From the NCBI GenBank assembly GCA_016933295.1, contig JAFGBG010000118.1, forward strand, positions 1 to 39,822: 39,822 nt of DNA, read 5' to 3'. Shown one piece after another: positions 15,430 through 23,154 of the stretch (position 1 is the first letter of the stretch; each line of letters opens with the position of its first letter). The notes beneath the pieces are model-generated. The model worked only from the letters and a program-made list of their open reading frames with translations. It was not told the DNA's origin and ran no database searches. The position numbers were made by a program, and so were the translations under genes. The DNA comes from Sedimentisphaerales bacterium. Its GTDB lineage: Bacteria; Planctomycetota; Phycisphaerae; Sedimentisphaerales; Anaerobacaceae.

Positions 15430-16250
15430 AAAAATCAATAGATACAACAGCGTGGACGGAAATTTTGAAAGACATCATTCGTAGATGTATAAAAGAGGTT
15501 AAGCCCCTTTTTACGATACCTGAGGGTATGTGTGTCATTTCCATTAAACCGGATTATGATCCTACTATCGCGGCAGAGATTAAAGCGGAGGGTATCGCAG
15601 CCGGCATAATTCGGAAAGTCGGTTCTTCTATTGCATTGTTTAGTGAGGAACAAGAGTATTTACTCAATCCTCTAAATCCTACTCATCTGGTACTTTTTGA
15701 TCCTGTTGACTGCACCTACTTGGCGATAAGAGAGCTGCCCGGAGCCAGCGCCGGAATCTGTGTAATAGATTTGTCACAAAGGAAAATCATTTCGGCTGCT
15801 ATTGGGGATTATTACAATGGTGATCTCTACTGGGCTGATGAAGAAGGGGCTTTTTATAACGGGCAGCAACGGCATCCTACCAATGTTACTGAATTGAAGG
15901 ATGCTTTTGTCTCAACTTGTTACGGCAAGGCCAGTCGTGTGAATAAAATGCTTGCCGGAGAAGGAATGACTCGGGACGCTTTCTGGATTGACACAACATC
16001 TGGTATTCTTGCTATGGCCCAGGTAGGTATCGGCCGAATGGATGCTTATTTTGACCTGATGCTTGGCTTTAAACCATTTGACTTTGCACCTGGAGCTTAT
16101 TTTGCTGCTAAGGCTGGAGCTTGTGTAACTGACGAGTATGGCAATCCCTTAGAATGGCCTCATGATCAACACCAAAGATGTAAGTTTGTTATCGCCGCAA
16201 CATGCGAGTTGAACAAAGAAATCAGACAATCTGCCGGACGAATAACATGA
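15417..16250 (+). CDS. Inositol-monophosphatase-like protein with divergent metal motif
   Basis: A 277-residue member of the IMPase/FBPase fold. The family metal motif, normally DP(I/L)DGT, reads FDPVDCTYLA, so both Asp remain but Gly is Cys. The GEE motif is SEEQEYL. The C-terminal WDxAAG motif is KPFDFAPGAYFAAKAGA. The changes suggest an altered substrate or weakened metal binding. The start at 15417 overlaps the nucleosidase stop by 13 bases, with AGGAG at 15402-15406. It may remove phosphate from the amino sugar or cyclitol made by the two upstream enzymes; this is inference. Confidence 0.8.
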   Translation: MSFMKKSIDTTAWTEILKDIIRRCIKEVKPLFTIPEGMCVISIKPDYDPTIAAEIKAEGIAAGIIRKVGSSIALFSEEQEYLLNPLNPTHLVLFDPVDCTYLAIRELPGASAGICVIDLSQRKIISAAIGDYYNGDLYWADEEGAFYNGQQRHPTNVTELKDAFVSTCYGKASRVNKMLAGEGMTRDAFWIDTTSGILAMAQVGIGRMDAYFDLMLGFKPFDFAPGAYFAAKAGACVTDEYGNPLEWPHDQHQRCKFVIAATCELNKEIRQSAGRIT

Positions 16251-16323
16251 TTTATCGAATGCACATTCCGTTTTTTATGCCTTTGAAAACAAAATGCGAT
16301 CATAGGAAGGTATAATCGTATTC

Positions 16324-16351
16324 TTGAAATAAAGGAAAATTGCTTTAATAT
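16324..16351 (+). promoter_or_regulatory. Possible promoter followed by a CTCACGTGAG palindrome
   Basis: TTGAAA (16324-16329) and TAATAT (16346-16351) are 16 bases apart. A perfect 10-base palindrome CTCACGTGAG follows at 16361-16370, close to the predicted transcript start, where a repressor could act. The acetyltransferase ATG is ~100 bases further on. AT-rich context makes chance matches likely. Confidence 0.3.
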
Positions 16352-16460
16352 TTCCGCCGGCTCACGTGAGTTATGAGCATTAGGAATGGTGATTTCTGAA
16401 AGGAAAGCCGGGCTTTACAGTCACAACTCTCTATAGAGCCGGTATCTTTTGAAGCTAATC

Positions 16461-17024
16461 ATGCAGCCCAAAATAATAATTTCAAAAGACGGATTAATAA
16501 AATGCATCTTTCGGATGATAGAACAAAAAGACGGATTAGCACTTGGATATTTTTTTGGTTTACTCTCTGATGAAACTAAATCTCGATTTGCTCCACATCC
16601 CCTCACGCCGGAATATGCAAAAAGGCTCTGCATAAACGAATCAGGTGATACCGCAGAAAGATTCGTTCTTGAATGTGACAGAAAAATTATTGGATACTTT
16701 ATTCTGGAATATGTAATGTCAGTTCATGAAGCTAATAGATACAGGCAATTCGGAGTGAACTTGAAGTCGAATCAAGATATTCTTTTTGCACCATGCATTT
16801 TGGACGAATATCAGAATAAAGGACTTGCAAGTCAGGTTATGATGATTTTGATTCAACATGCGAAAGAGAAACGCATGAGAAGCATTGTACTTATGGGGGG
16901 AACTCAGGAAACTAACATCATCGCTAAAAAACTTTATGAAAAATACGGTTTTAAGAAATATGGAGGGTATCAAACAGATATTTACAACATAGATATGCGA
17001 TTGGAGTTACATCAGTCACAATAG
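16461..17024 (+). CDS. GNAT-family N-acetyltransferase
   Basis: A 187-residue acetyltransferase; ATG 16461 is preferred to TTG 16449. The acetyl-CoA binding loop appears as LDEYQNKGLASQVMMIL, a Q-x-x-G-x-A form of motif A, followed by the usual AKKLYEKYGFKKYGGYQ end. The first half is longer than in a minimal GNAT. The substrate is unknown; an amine acceptor made by the upstream aminotransferase would fit the location, but this is only suggested by context. It has ~200 bases of non-coding DNA on each side and AT-rich codons, and may be transcribed separately. Confidence 0.8.
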   Translation: MQPKIIISKDGLIKCIFRMIEQKDGLALGYFFGLLSDETKSRFAPHPLTPEYAKRLCINESGDTAERFVLECDRKIIGYFILEYVMSVHEANRYRQFGVNLKSNQDILFAPCILDEYQNKGLASQVMMILIQHAKEKRMRSIVLMGGTQETNIIAKKLYEKYGFKKYGGYQTDIYNIDMRLELHQSQ

Positions 17025-17258
17025 CAAAGATAACAGCTTAGGGTACTTTGAGGTTGTGTTCCATTCTTTTCGTAATCAATGTGGGTTGACGAGCAGCGAT
17101 ATCGATGTCACTGAATATTATAGAAATCGTAGAAATTTTTCAACATTACCTCACTAAGGAAAAATGTGCGTCTTTTCTTTAATATCAGGGATATCTTCTA
17201 ATATCAATCAAAAAACACGACGAAGAAGTGGAAAATCATTGAGTCTTAGGACAAAGCT

Positions 17259-17879
17259 ATGCCTGGATATTCGTTCGTGTCGGAAGAGCATGGTCAAATC
17301 ATACGGAATGATGAGCTTACCTGGGTAATTGATCCACTTGATGGTTCCAGTTACTATGTTCGGGGATTGCAATCTTTCAGAATATCGGTCGCTTTGCTGC
17401 ATCAATGGCAGCCTGTTCTTGGTATTGTTTCCTGCCCATTAAATGCAGAATTTTTCACTGCTCTTCATGCAGGTGGATCGTATCTTAATGGCAAGCCAAT
17501 TACGGTATCTTCCCATAGAAAACTTCAAGATTGCATTTTTAGCTTCAGTCATCGTTTTCTAATGGATACGGAATACAGAAGACCACGTGATGAACTGGTA
17601 GCTTCGTGTCGATCAATCAGAGGAGGAGGATCCTGTGCACAGGAATTGTGTTACATCGCGTGTGGAAGGATAGATAGTTTAATTGCACCTGCACAGAAAA
17701 TCTGGGATTTTGCCGCAGGGATTCTCATTGTTGAAGAAGCAGGGGGGCAATTAACGAATTTTGCAGGTGAATCACCTGATTATTTTGCTATATCACAAAA
17801 AGATTTCTCTCTTGTTGCCTCTAATGGACATATACACAGACAAATTTTGGAATCACTGCTTTCCTACACAGAGGGCTAA
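17259..17879 (+). pseudogene. N-terminally truncated inositol-monophosphatase family protein
   Basis: The frame starts at ATG 17259 and reads directly into the first metal motif FVSEEHG at residue ~6, which lies near residue 65-70 in full-length IMPases. A TAG at 17247 blocks the frame upstream, and I find no convincing N-terminal segment in the other frames. All later motifs are intact: WVIDPLDGSSYY, the substrate loop RGGGSCAQELCYIACGRID and KIWDFAAGILIVEEAGG. So ~60 residues of the N-terminal helices are missing. It is either a recent pseudogene or a start missed through a sequencing or assembly error. In contrast to the other phosphatase of this block its metal motif is canonical. Confidence 0.65.
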
Positions 17880-17903
17880 GGTAGGCCTAAGAATGAACTC
17901 TGT

Positions 17904-18062
17904 ATGTTTAAAAAAATAGCAACTTTTGTTTCCTGGATAATCTCATTAATTTTTCTGACCTTTCCGTTCAAGCATTCTACCATAGGCGTGAACACATTTC
18001 TGGTACTGAACATCTTTTATATTTTTCTCTATTCAAGACATAACTATTGGTTTGTTTGTTGA
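17904..18062 (+). CDS. Possible small membrane protein, 52 aa
   Basis: A short frame (ATG 17904 to TGA 18062) begins MFKKIATFVSWIISLIFL and contains two hydrophobic stretches that could span the membrane, ending HNYWFVC. It lies 24 bases after the truncated phosphatase in the AT-rich block. There is no clear ribosome binding site, and hydrophobic frames arise easily from T-rich DNA, so this is a weak call. Confidence 0.25.
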   Translation: MFKKIATFVSWIISLIFLTFPFKHSTIGVNTFLVLNIFYIFLYSRHNYWFVC

Positions 18063-18158
18063 CATTCTCATTACTATCGGTTAATAATACCCGAAACATT
18101 TAGATTATTGTATGAAGTGATGAAATCAACGTTCGGATCTGGTAAGGAAGTTAATGTA

Positions 18159-19529
18159 ATGGATCCTGCGATTTTCAGAATAGATGATGTATTAGGTATA
18201 TATCCGGACCAGCTCAGCGAGGAGGATGCGTGGAAAATCGGTTCCGCCACGGCACAGTTTTTACGGTCGCTTCTTCGAGGATATGAACGAGGCCAGGCGA
18301 ACGCCCAGTCGCTGTGCGTCGGTCGTGATATGCGAACACACAGCGAATCTTTGGTCAAGGCTCTTATCGAGGGCATGAATTCGACGGGAGCGAATGTTAT
18401 CGATATCGGCATGATTGATACGCCGCAGATGTATTTCGCCATCAATCATATAGGCACATGCGGCGGAGTCCAGGTGACCGCTTCGCATAATCCGGCAAAA
18501 TATAACGGTTTTAAAATCTCCGGACTGGAGGCCAAGCCGGTCGGCGCCGATACAGGCCTGAAAGATATAGAGCATATCGCGTTGGCGCTGCTTCATACAA
18601 AAGGGACCGCTTACGGCTCGGTCAGGGAGATGGATTTAACCGCCGAATATAAAAATCATGTCCTGAAATTTCTCAAACCGAACACCAAAAAGCTGAAGAT
18701 TGCCATTGATGCTTCCAACGGGATGGCCGGCAAAATAGTACCGGCGATTTTCGGTGATTTGCCGATTGAGATAGTCAGTCGGAATTTCCAGCATACCGGC
18801 AAGTTTAAGCACGAGCCTAATCCGCTGGTCGAGGCGAATCTGACTCAGGTCAAATCAGCGGTCAAAAGGAGCAAGTGCGATTTCGGCGTATGTTTCGACG
18901 GCGATGCGGACCGGCTGATTATGGTCGATGAAAAAGGCAATACCATCGGATGCGATTTATTGACGGCGTTAATGGTGCCGTATTTTCTGGAAAAGCAGCC
19001 GAAATCCGCCATAGTTTACGATTTGCGCAGCAGCAGGGTCGTTATGGAAGAGATTATCAAGCACGGCGGCACGCCGCGAAGAGAGAGAGTCGGCCATGCG
19101 TTTATGAAAAAGGCCCTGCGCGATTCGCACGCCGTATTCGGTGGCGAGCTGTCGGGGCATTTTTATTATCGCGATAATTTTTATGCCGATTCGGGGATGA
19201 TTACGTTGGTGCATGTGATTAATATCATCAGTGAAGCGGAAGTGCCGATAAGTGAGCTGATAAAACCTCTGCGAAGGTATTCGACCAGCGGCGAATTGAA
19301 CTTCGAGGTCGAAAACAAACAAGACAAAATGGAGGAGCTTGCAAAACGTTACAGCGACGGCCAGGTGGATTGGTTTGATGGTGTTACGGTCGGATATAAG
19401 GATTGGTGGTTTAACTGCCGGCCTAGTAATACAGAGCCGCTGTTGAGATTGAATTTAGAAGCCAAAAATAAAGAAATGCTCGAAGAGAAGCTCTCTGAAA
19501 TCACCGGACTATTGGGCGAGCCGGTTTGA
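18159..19529 (+). CDS. Phosphomannomutase/phosphoglucomutase paralog
   Basis: A 456-residue alpha-D-phosphohexomutase. ATG 18159 has AAGGAAG at 18144-18150; the track start (TTG 18108) is less likely. Motifs: phosphoserine loop VTASHNPAKYNGFK, metal loop CFDGDADRLIM, sugar loop GGELSGHFYY and phosphate loop CRPSNTEPLLRL. The usual N-terminal FREYDIRG is replaced by IFRIDDVLGIYP, an unusual change in a conserved contact region. Codon use is GC-richer than the block upstream and like the later genes, so it seems native. It is clearly diverged from the first mutase, not a recent duplicate. Confidence 0.92.
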   Translation: MDPAIFRIDDVLGIYPDQLSEEDAWKIGSATAQFLRSLLRGYERGQANAQSLCVGRDMRTHSESLVKALIEGMNSTGANVIDIGMIDTPQMYFAINHIGTCGGVQVTASHNPAKYNGFKISGLEAKPVGADTGLKDIEHIALALLHTKGTAYGSVREMDLTAEYKNHVLKFLKPNTKKLKIAIDASNGMAGKIVPAIFGDLPIEIVSRNFQHTGKFKHEPNPLVEANLTQVKSAVKRSKCDFGVCFDGDADRLIMVDEKGNTIGCDLLTALMVPYFLEKQPKSAIVYDLRSSRVVMEEIIKHGGTPRRERVGHAFMKKALRDSHAVFGGELSGHFYYRDNFYADSGMITLVHVINIISEAEVPISELIKPLRRYSTSGELNFEVENKQDKMEELAKRYSDGQVDWFDGVTVGYKDWWFNCRPSNTEPLLRLNLEAKNKEMLEEKLSEITGLLGEPV

Positions 19530-19600
19530 TAAAACCGGAGTATGTATGCTTATTGTCGGTGTGTCACCTCTTGCGGTGCAGAGACAGGGGAGAATAAGAA

Positions 19601-19909
19601 ATGGAAATTCAAACAAAGACATTTCAGACGCCTAATGGTTTAGTTGAAGGCATTGAGGTTAGTTGGTCCGGTTTTGGTGTTTTGTTGGTGACCGGTTCAA
19701 AAGGTTTTTTAGCCTGCCCTGCATTTGATGCCGATGTTTGTCAAAGGTACGGAGCTGGTTGTGCCATAGTTGAAAGCACGCCGGATAATCCGATCGGTAC
19801 ACTGGAACGTTTTCCGGACCGCAAAGTCGTAAAAGCAAACTCGAAAGCCCAATCCCTGGGGATTAAAGAGGGTATGGACGTTATTGATGCGTTTGCGCTT
19901 ATTGCGTAA
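19601..19909 (+). CDS. DUF1805 (YunC-like) protein
   Basis: A 102-residue protein matching the DUF1805/YunC family: it opens with a short N-terminal strand, then LLVTGSKGFLACPAFDADVC and ends in the LGIKEGMDVIDAFALIA pattern typical of the family. The function of the family is unknown. The ATG follows GGGGAG at ~19587. It stands alone between the second sugar-phosphate mutase and an exported protein, all on the plus strand. Confidence 0.8.
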   Translation: MEIQTKTFQTPNGLVEGIEVSWSGFGVLLVTGSKGFLACPAFDADVCQRYGAGCAIVESTPDNPIGTLERFPDRKVVKANSKAQSLGIKEGMDVIDAFALIA

Positions 19910-20007
19910 ATCTGGCTAAATCCGTAATAAAATCCACCGGAGGGAATTAGGATTATAAGGGATTGAGATATTGCATAAACTAAAAGAGCGGCATGGGAGA
20001 GATACAA

Positions 20008-20772
20008 ATGAAACTCAAATCGAATATTTTATTTTTTATCGCTGGAGCATTTTGCTTTTTATCTTTGAGCAGTGGTAGTGTTCAGGCTGCGTTGGCTTTT
20101 CAAACCGAGCCGCAATATGAGAATATCGATGTTATTTCTTTAACTATAAAATATCCGTCGGAAGTTTCCGTACTCAAAGAGTCTTACTGGGAAGACCTTA
20201 AGACACTGCAAGAGCAAAAACTTAAAGAAGCTGATTTGAATGTCTCATCAGATAAAAATATTACTCATTCAAAGACAGGTGTAGAGATTGTAGTTGACGT
20301 CGAGCTGTTAAAAGTGCCGGATGCGAATCTGTTTGCCGTTCGTATCGAGACAGTCATGGCCCGGCAGATGCTGTTGGCAACCGGAAGCGATCAAATTTTG
20401 ATTATGTCGATTCCTTTGGTCACTCAGGGTATAAAATTCGTTTCTGAGCATGAATTATCTGATTCTATCGAAAACTCTGTTTCCGGGCACATCGATCAAT
20501 TTCTTAGGAATTATCAGGCGACTAAGTCTTTAAGGGAAAAGAAAGATGCTCAGACAGGGCATGCCGCTGCCGAGGTTAATCAACCGGCTCAAGCGGTTCA
20601 GCAGACCCAGGTGACAAGGGATGTATATGTAGCATCGAAGAACAGCGAGGTTTTTCATAAACCCGGCTGTCGCTGGGCGCAAAATATCTCGGGGGAAAAT
20701 CGTCTCACTTACAACAGCCGCGATGAAGCGATCAACGCCGGCAAAAGACCGTGCAAATCGTGTAATCCGTGA
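20008..20772 (+). CDS. Exported protein with C-terminal Cys/His metal-site domain
   Basis: A 254-residue protein. ATG 20008 is preferred because GGGAGAG lies at 19995-20001 and the following 27 residues form a clean signal peptide ending SSGSVQA. Residues ~30-180 are a soluble domain of mixed strands and helices, which I do not recognise. A Gln/Ala-rich linker leads to a C-terminal ~45-residue module: VFHKPGCRWAQNI ... AGKRPCKSCNP. Its HxxxC...CxxC pattern is like the Ada-type zinc-binding module also seen at the ends of secreted nucleases. It probably binds one zinc and acts outside the cytosol. The substrate is unknown. Confidence 0.75.
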   Translation: MKLKSNILFFIAGAFCFLSLSSGSVQAALAFQTEPQYENIDVISLTIKYPSEVSVLKESYWEDLKTLQEQKLKEADLNVSSDKNITHSKTGVEIVVDVELLKVPDANLFAVRIETVMARQMLLATGSDQILIMSIPLVTQGIKFVSEHELSDSIENSVSGHIDQFLRNYQATKSLREKKDAQTGHAAAEVNQPAQAVQQTQVTRDVYVASKNSEVFHKPGCRWAQNISGENRLTYNSRDEAINAGKRPCKSCNP

Positions 20773-20798
20773 TATTCGAGACAAAGAGAATTTGAATA

Positions 20799-21515
20799 AT
20801 GAGACTTCAGTTTATAGCATGTAAGGTAATGCAGAGAGAGGCGTATTTTTGTGCCGCCCGGTCCAGAAATATTGTCGATGTCGTTCTGATGGAGCAGGGT
20901 CTGCATAACGAGCCGGATAAGCTCAGGACGCAAGTGCAGAAGGCTCTTGAAAAATGCACCGACATACAGGGCAGGCCTTACGATGCCTCGCTGCTGGGTT
21001 ACGGACTTTGCAGCAACGGGATTGTCGGTCTTACGGCGAAGATTCCCATTGTAGTTCCCCGCGGGCACGACTGCGTGACATTATTGCTGGGCTCGAAGGA
21101 AAAATATCGGGAGTATTTCGATTCTCATCCCGGTATTTACTGGTACAGCCCCGGTTGGATAGAGACCGGCGTGCAGCCGGGCAAGGAACGCGCCGAAAAT
21201 ATGCTCGAGCAGTACAGGCAGAAATACGGCCGGGACAACGCGAAGTATCTTATGGAACTTGAGCAGGAATGGATAAAAAAATACCGCCGGGCCGTCTATA
21301 TCGACTGGGGACTCGGCGATAGCGAATATTATAAACAATACACGAAAAAGTGCGCCGACTTTCTCGGCTGGGACTATGAAGAGCTTCGGGGCAGTGACGA
21401 TTTATGCCGGAGACTTGTTGACGGGCCCTGGGACCAACAAGATTTTCTTGTTGTTGAGCCGGGGCGGAAAATCAGCGAAAACCTGACTAATGAAGGCATC
21501 ATAAAGGCCGAATAA
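20799..21515 (+). CDS. DUF1638 protein
   Basis: A 238-residue protein of the DUF1638 family: LQFIACKVMQREAY at the N-terminus, LGYGLCSNGIVGL and VPRGHDCVTLLLGSKEKY in the middle, all conserved with Cys and His that suggest a metal site. The family often occurs near corrinoid or methyl-transfer genes in anaerobes, but no such gene is visible here. The ATG follows AATTTGAATA with a weak ribosome binding site. The gene ends four bases before the metallophosphoesterase start, suggesting one operon with it and mntP. Confidence 0.82.
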   Translation: MRLQFIACKVMQREAYFCAARSRNIVDVVLMEQGLHNEPDKLRTQVQKALEKCTDIQGRPYDASLLGYGLCSNGIVGLTAKIPIVVPRGHDCVTLLLGSKEKYREYFDSHPGIYWYSPGWIETGVQPGKERAENMLEQYRQKYGRDNAKYLMELEQEWIKKYRRAVYIDWGLGDSEYYKQYTKKCADFLGWDYEELRGSDDLCRRLVDGPWDQQDFLVVEPGRKISENLTNEGIIKAE

Positions 21516-21519
21516 AAAT

Positions 21520-22458
21520 ATGCGTGCAAGCGAAATAATCACTCTTGCTTTTTTTCTTCTAATTTTAGCCGCAGTTTCTATTTTGGAACTAAGGTATATA
21601 GCCGTTCTCGTTTTCAGGAAGCTTCGGCGGAAACGCGGCAAAAATTTTTTTCGTACCAAACTCGCCATCTTCATTCACATTTTGGCGATAACCGGCATAA
21701 TCTGCTTTCTATACGGTTATTTTATTGAGCCTTATCGCATAGAGGTCACGGTGATACCTATACGCACGGATAAGCTGAAGCATACAAGCTTTCGTATTGT
21801 GCAAATTTCCGATCTGCATTGTGATAAGAAGCCGCGAAACGAGAAGGCTGTTGTCGAGCTGGTTAATAAATTAGAGCCGGATGTTGTTGTTTTTACCGGT
21901 GATGCTGTAAATACGCCGGAGACGCTGCCGAGATTTAAAGATACGCTGAACAGCCTCAAAGCCTCTGTCGGAAAATTTGCCGTTTACGGCAACTGGGAGA
22001 CCGGGCACCTGGTAGGTCTCGACTATTATTCACAGACCGATTTTAAGCTGCTCGAAGCCGAAACAGTTGTGCTTGACAAAAGCGGCGAAAAAATCTCCGT
22101 CTCGGGCTTGAGTTACAATAAAGCTAAGGCTGCCGATAAAATGCTTCAAAATCTGTCGGAGGATTGTTTTAATATATTTCTCTATCATAGCCCGGATTTG
22201 GTTGATGTAATGGATGGATATAATGTTGGCCTTTTTCTTTGCGGTCATACGCACGGAGGTCAGGTTGCTCTGCCGTTTTATGGAGCGTTGATTACGATGT
22301 CGAAGTGCGGCAAAAAGTACGAGTCCGGTATGTATGTTGTCGGCGAAATGAAACTTTACGTTAATCGCGGCGTAGGTATGGATGCTTTCCCGGGGCCACC
22401 GGTGCGTTTTCTTGTCAGGCCGGAAATAGCCGTCTTCGATATCGGCCCGAAAAACTGA
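21520..22458 (+). CDS. Membrane-anchored metallophosphoesterase (YkuE-like)
   Basis: A 312-residue calcineurin-like phosphoesterase with two N-terminal membrane helices (residues ~5-30 and 48-68). The metal motifs are ISDLHCD, VVFTGDAVN, the Asn motif GNWE and LCGHTHGGQ. The third motif is normally GNH(D/E); here the His is Trp, as in some YkuE-type members, so the general acid may differ. Active-site residues lie in the cytosol or periplasm depending on topology. The stop overlaps the next ATG (TGATG), so mntP is translationally coupled. Substrate unknown; cell-envelope phosphoesters are usual for the family. Confidence 0.88.
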   Translation: MRASEIITLAFFLLILAAVSILELRYIAVLVFRKLRRKRGKNFFRTKLAIFIHILAITGIICFLYGYFIEPYRIEVTVIPIRTDKLKHTSFRIVQISDLHCDKKPRNEKAVVELVNKLEPDVVVFTGDAVNTPETLPRFKDTLNSLKASVGKFAVYGNWETGHLVGLDYYSQTDFKLLEAETVVLDKSGEKISVSGLSYNKAKAADKMLQNLSEDCFNIFLYHSPDLVDVMDGYNVGLFLCGHTHGGQVALPFYGALITMSKCGKKYESGMYVVGEMKLYVNRGVGMDAFPGPPVRFLVRPEIAVFDIGPKN

Positions 22459-23009
22459 TGAATTTCTTGACAATTTTAGTTATAGCTGTCGTATTAGCGA
22501 TGGATGCCTTTGCGGTTTCTATCGCCAGCGGGGCGACGTACCGGTATTTGAAAATCGGCCATACCCTGCGAATAGCCCTTTTCTTCGGCGGTTTTCAGGC
22601 GTTTATGCCGTTGGTCGGCGCCTTGGCCGGATTGAGTATTAAAGAGTATATCGCGGCTTATGACCATTGGGTTGCTTTTTTTATTTTGGCAGTGGTCGGC
22701 GGAAAAATGATTTATGAGTCGTTTAAGATCACCGAAGCCGAGAAGACCCATAATCCCTCCAACCTCCTTGTCTTGCTTGCTTTGTCTGTTGCGACCAGTA
22801 TCGACGCCCTTGCGGTCGGTATTACTCTTTCTCTGGTTGCGGCTTCGATTGTCGCGGCGGTTATCGTGATTGGCTTGGTGACATTTTTGATGTCTTATGC
22901 CGGAGTTATGATCGGCAAAAAGTTCGGGCATCTTTTCGAGAACAAAATAGAAGTGGTCGGTGGTCTGGTCCTGATTGCTCTCGGTGTAAAAATACTATTC
23001 TGCGGTTAG
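22458..23009 (+). CDS. mntP: MntP-family manganese efflux pump
   Basis: A 183-residue membrane protein with six helices and the MntP internal duplication. The two acidic signature motifs are LAMDAFAVSIASG in the first half and ATSIDALAVGITLSL in the second. The start overlaps the metallophosphoesterase stop, so expression is coupled. The family exports Mn(II) and protects against manganese stress. No manganese riboswitch is visible because the gene has no leader of its own. A decayed fragment matching its central part lies at ~26372-26495. Confidence 0.9.
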   Translation: MNFLTILVIAVVLAMDAFAVSIASGATYRYLKIGHTLRIALFFGGFQAFMPLVGALAGLSIKEYIAAYDHWVAFFILAVVGGKMIYESFKITEAEKTHNPSNLLVLLALSVATSIDALAVGITLSLVAASIVAAVIVIGLVTFLMSYAGVMIGKKFGHLFENKIEVVGGLVLIALGVKILFCG

Positions 23010-23154
23010 TCACGGATTAAATCTTCTTTGCATAAGGCAGCAAAAATTACATTGATTTTTGAAACACTTTTTTCCTGACATCAACCCATACCATTGGAAA
23101 AGGGAATTATCCGGTGAAAACCCTCTTATAATTACCTTTCGTTATATTATTTCG

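Noticed and set aside
11590-16250. Definite kanosamine or AHBA pathway
   Set aside because: Only the enzyme classes match; the phosphatase type differs from NtdB and RifM and no AHBA-specific genes are present, so the product stays open.
19521-19538. CCGGTTT-GATA-AAACCGG hairpin as terminator
   Set aside because: The stem is good and spans the stop codon of the second mutase, but no T-run follows, so intrinsic termination is unlikely.
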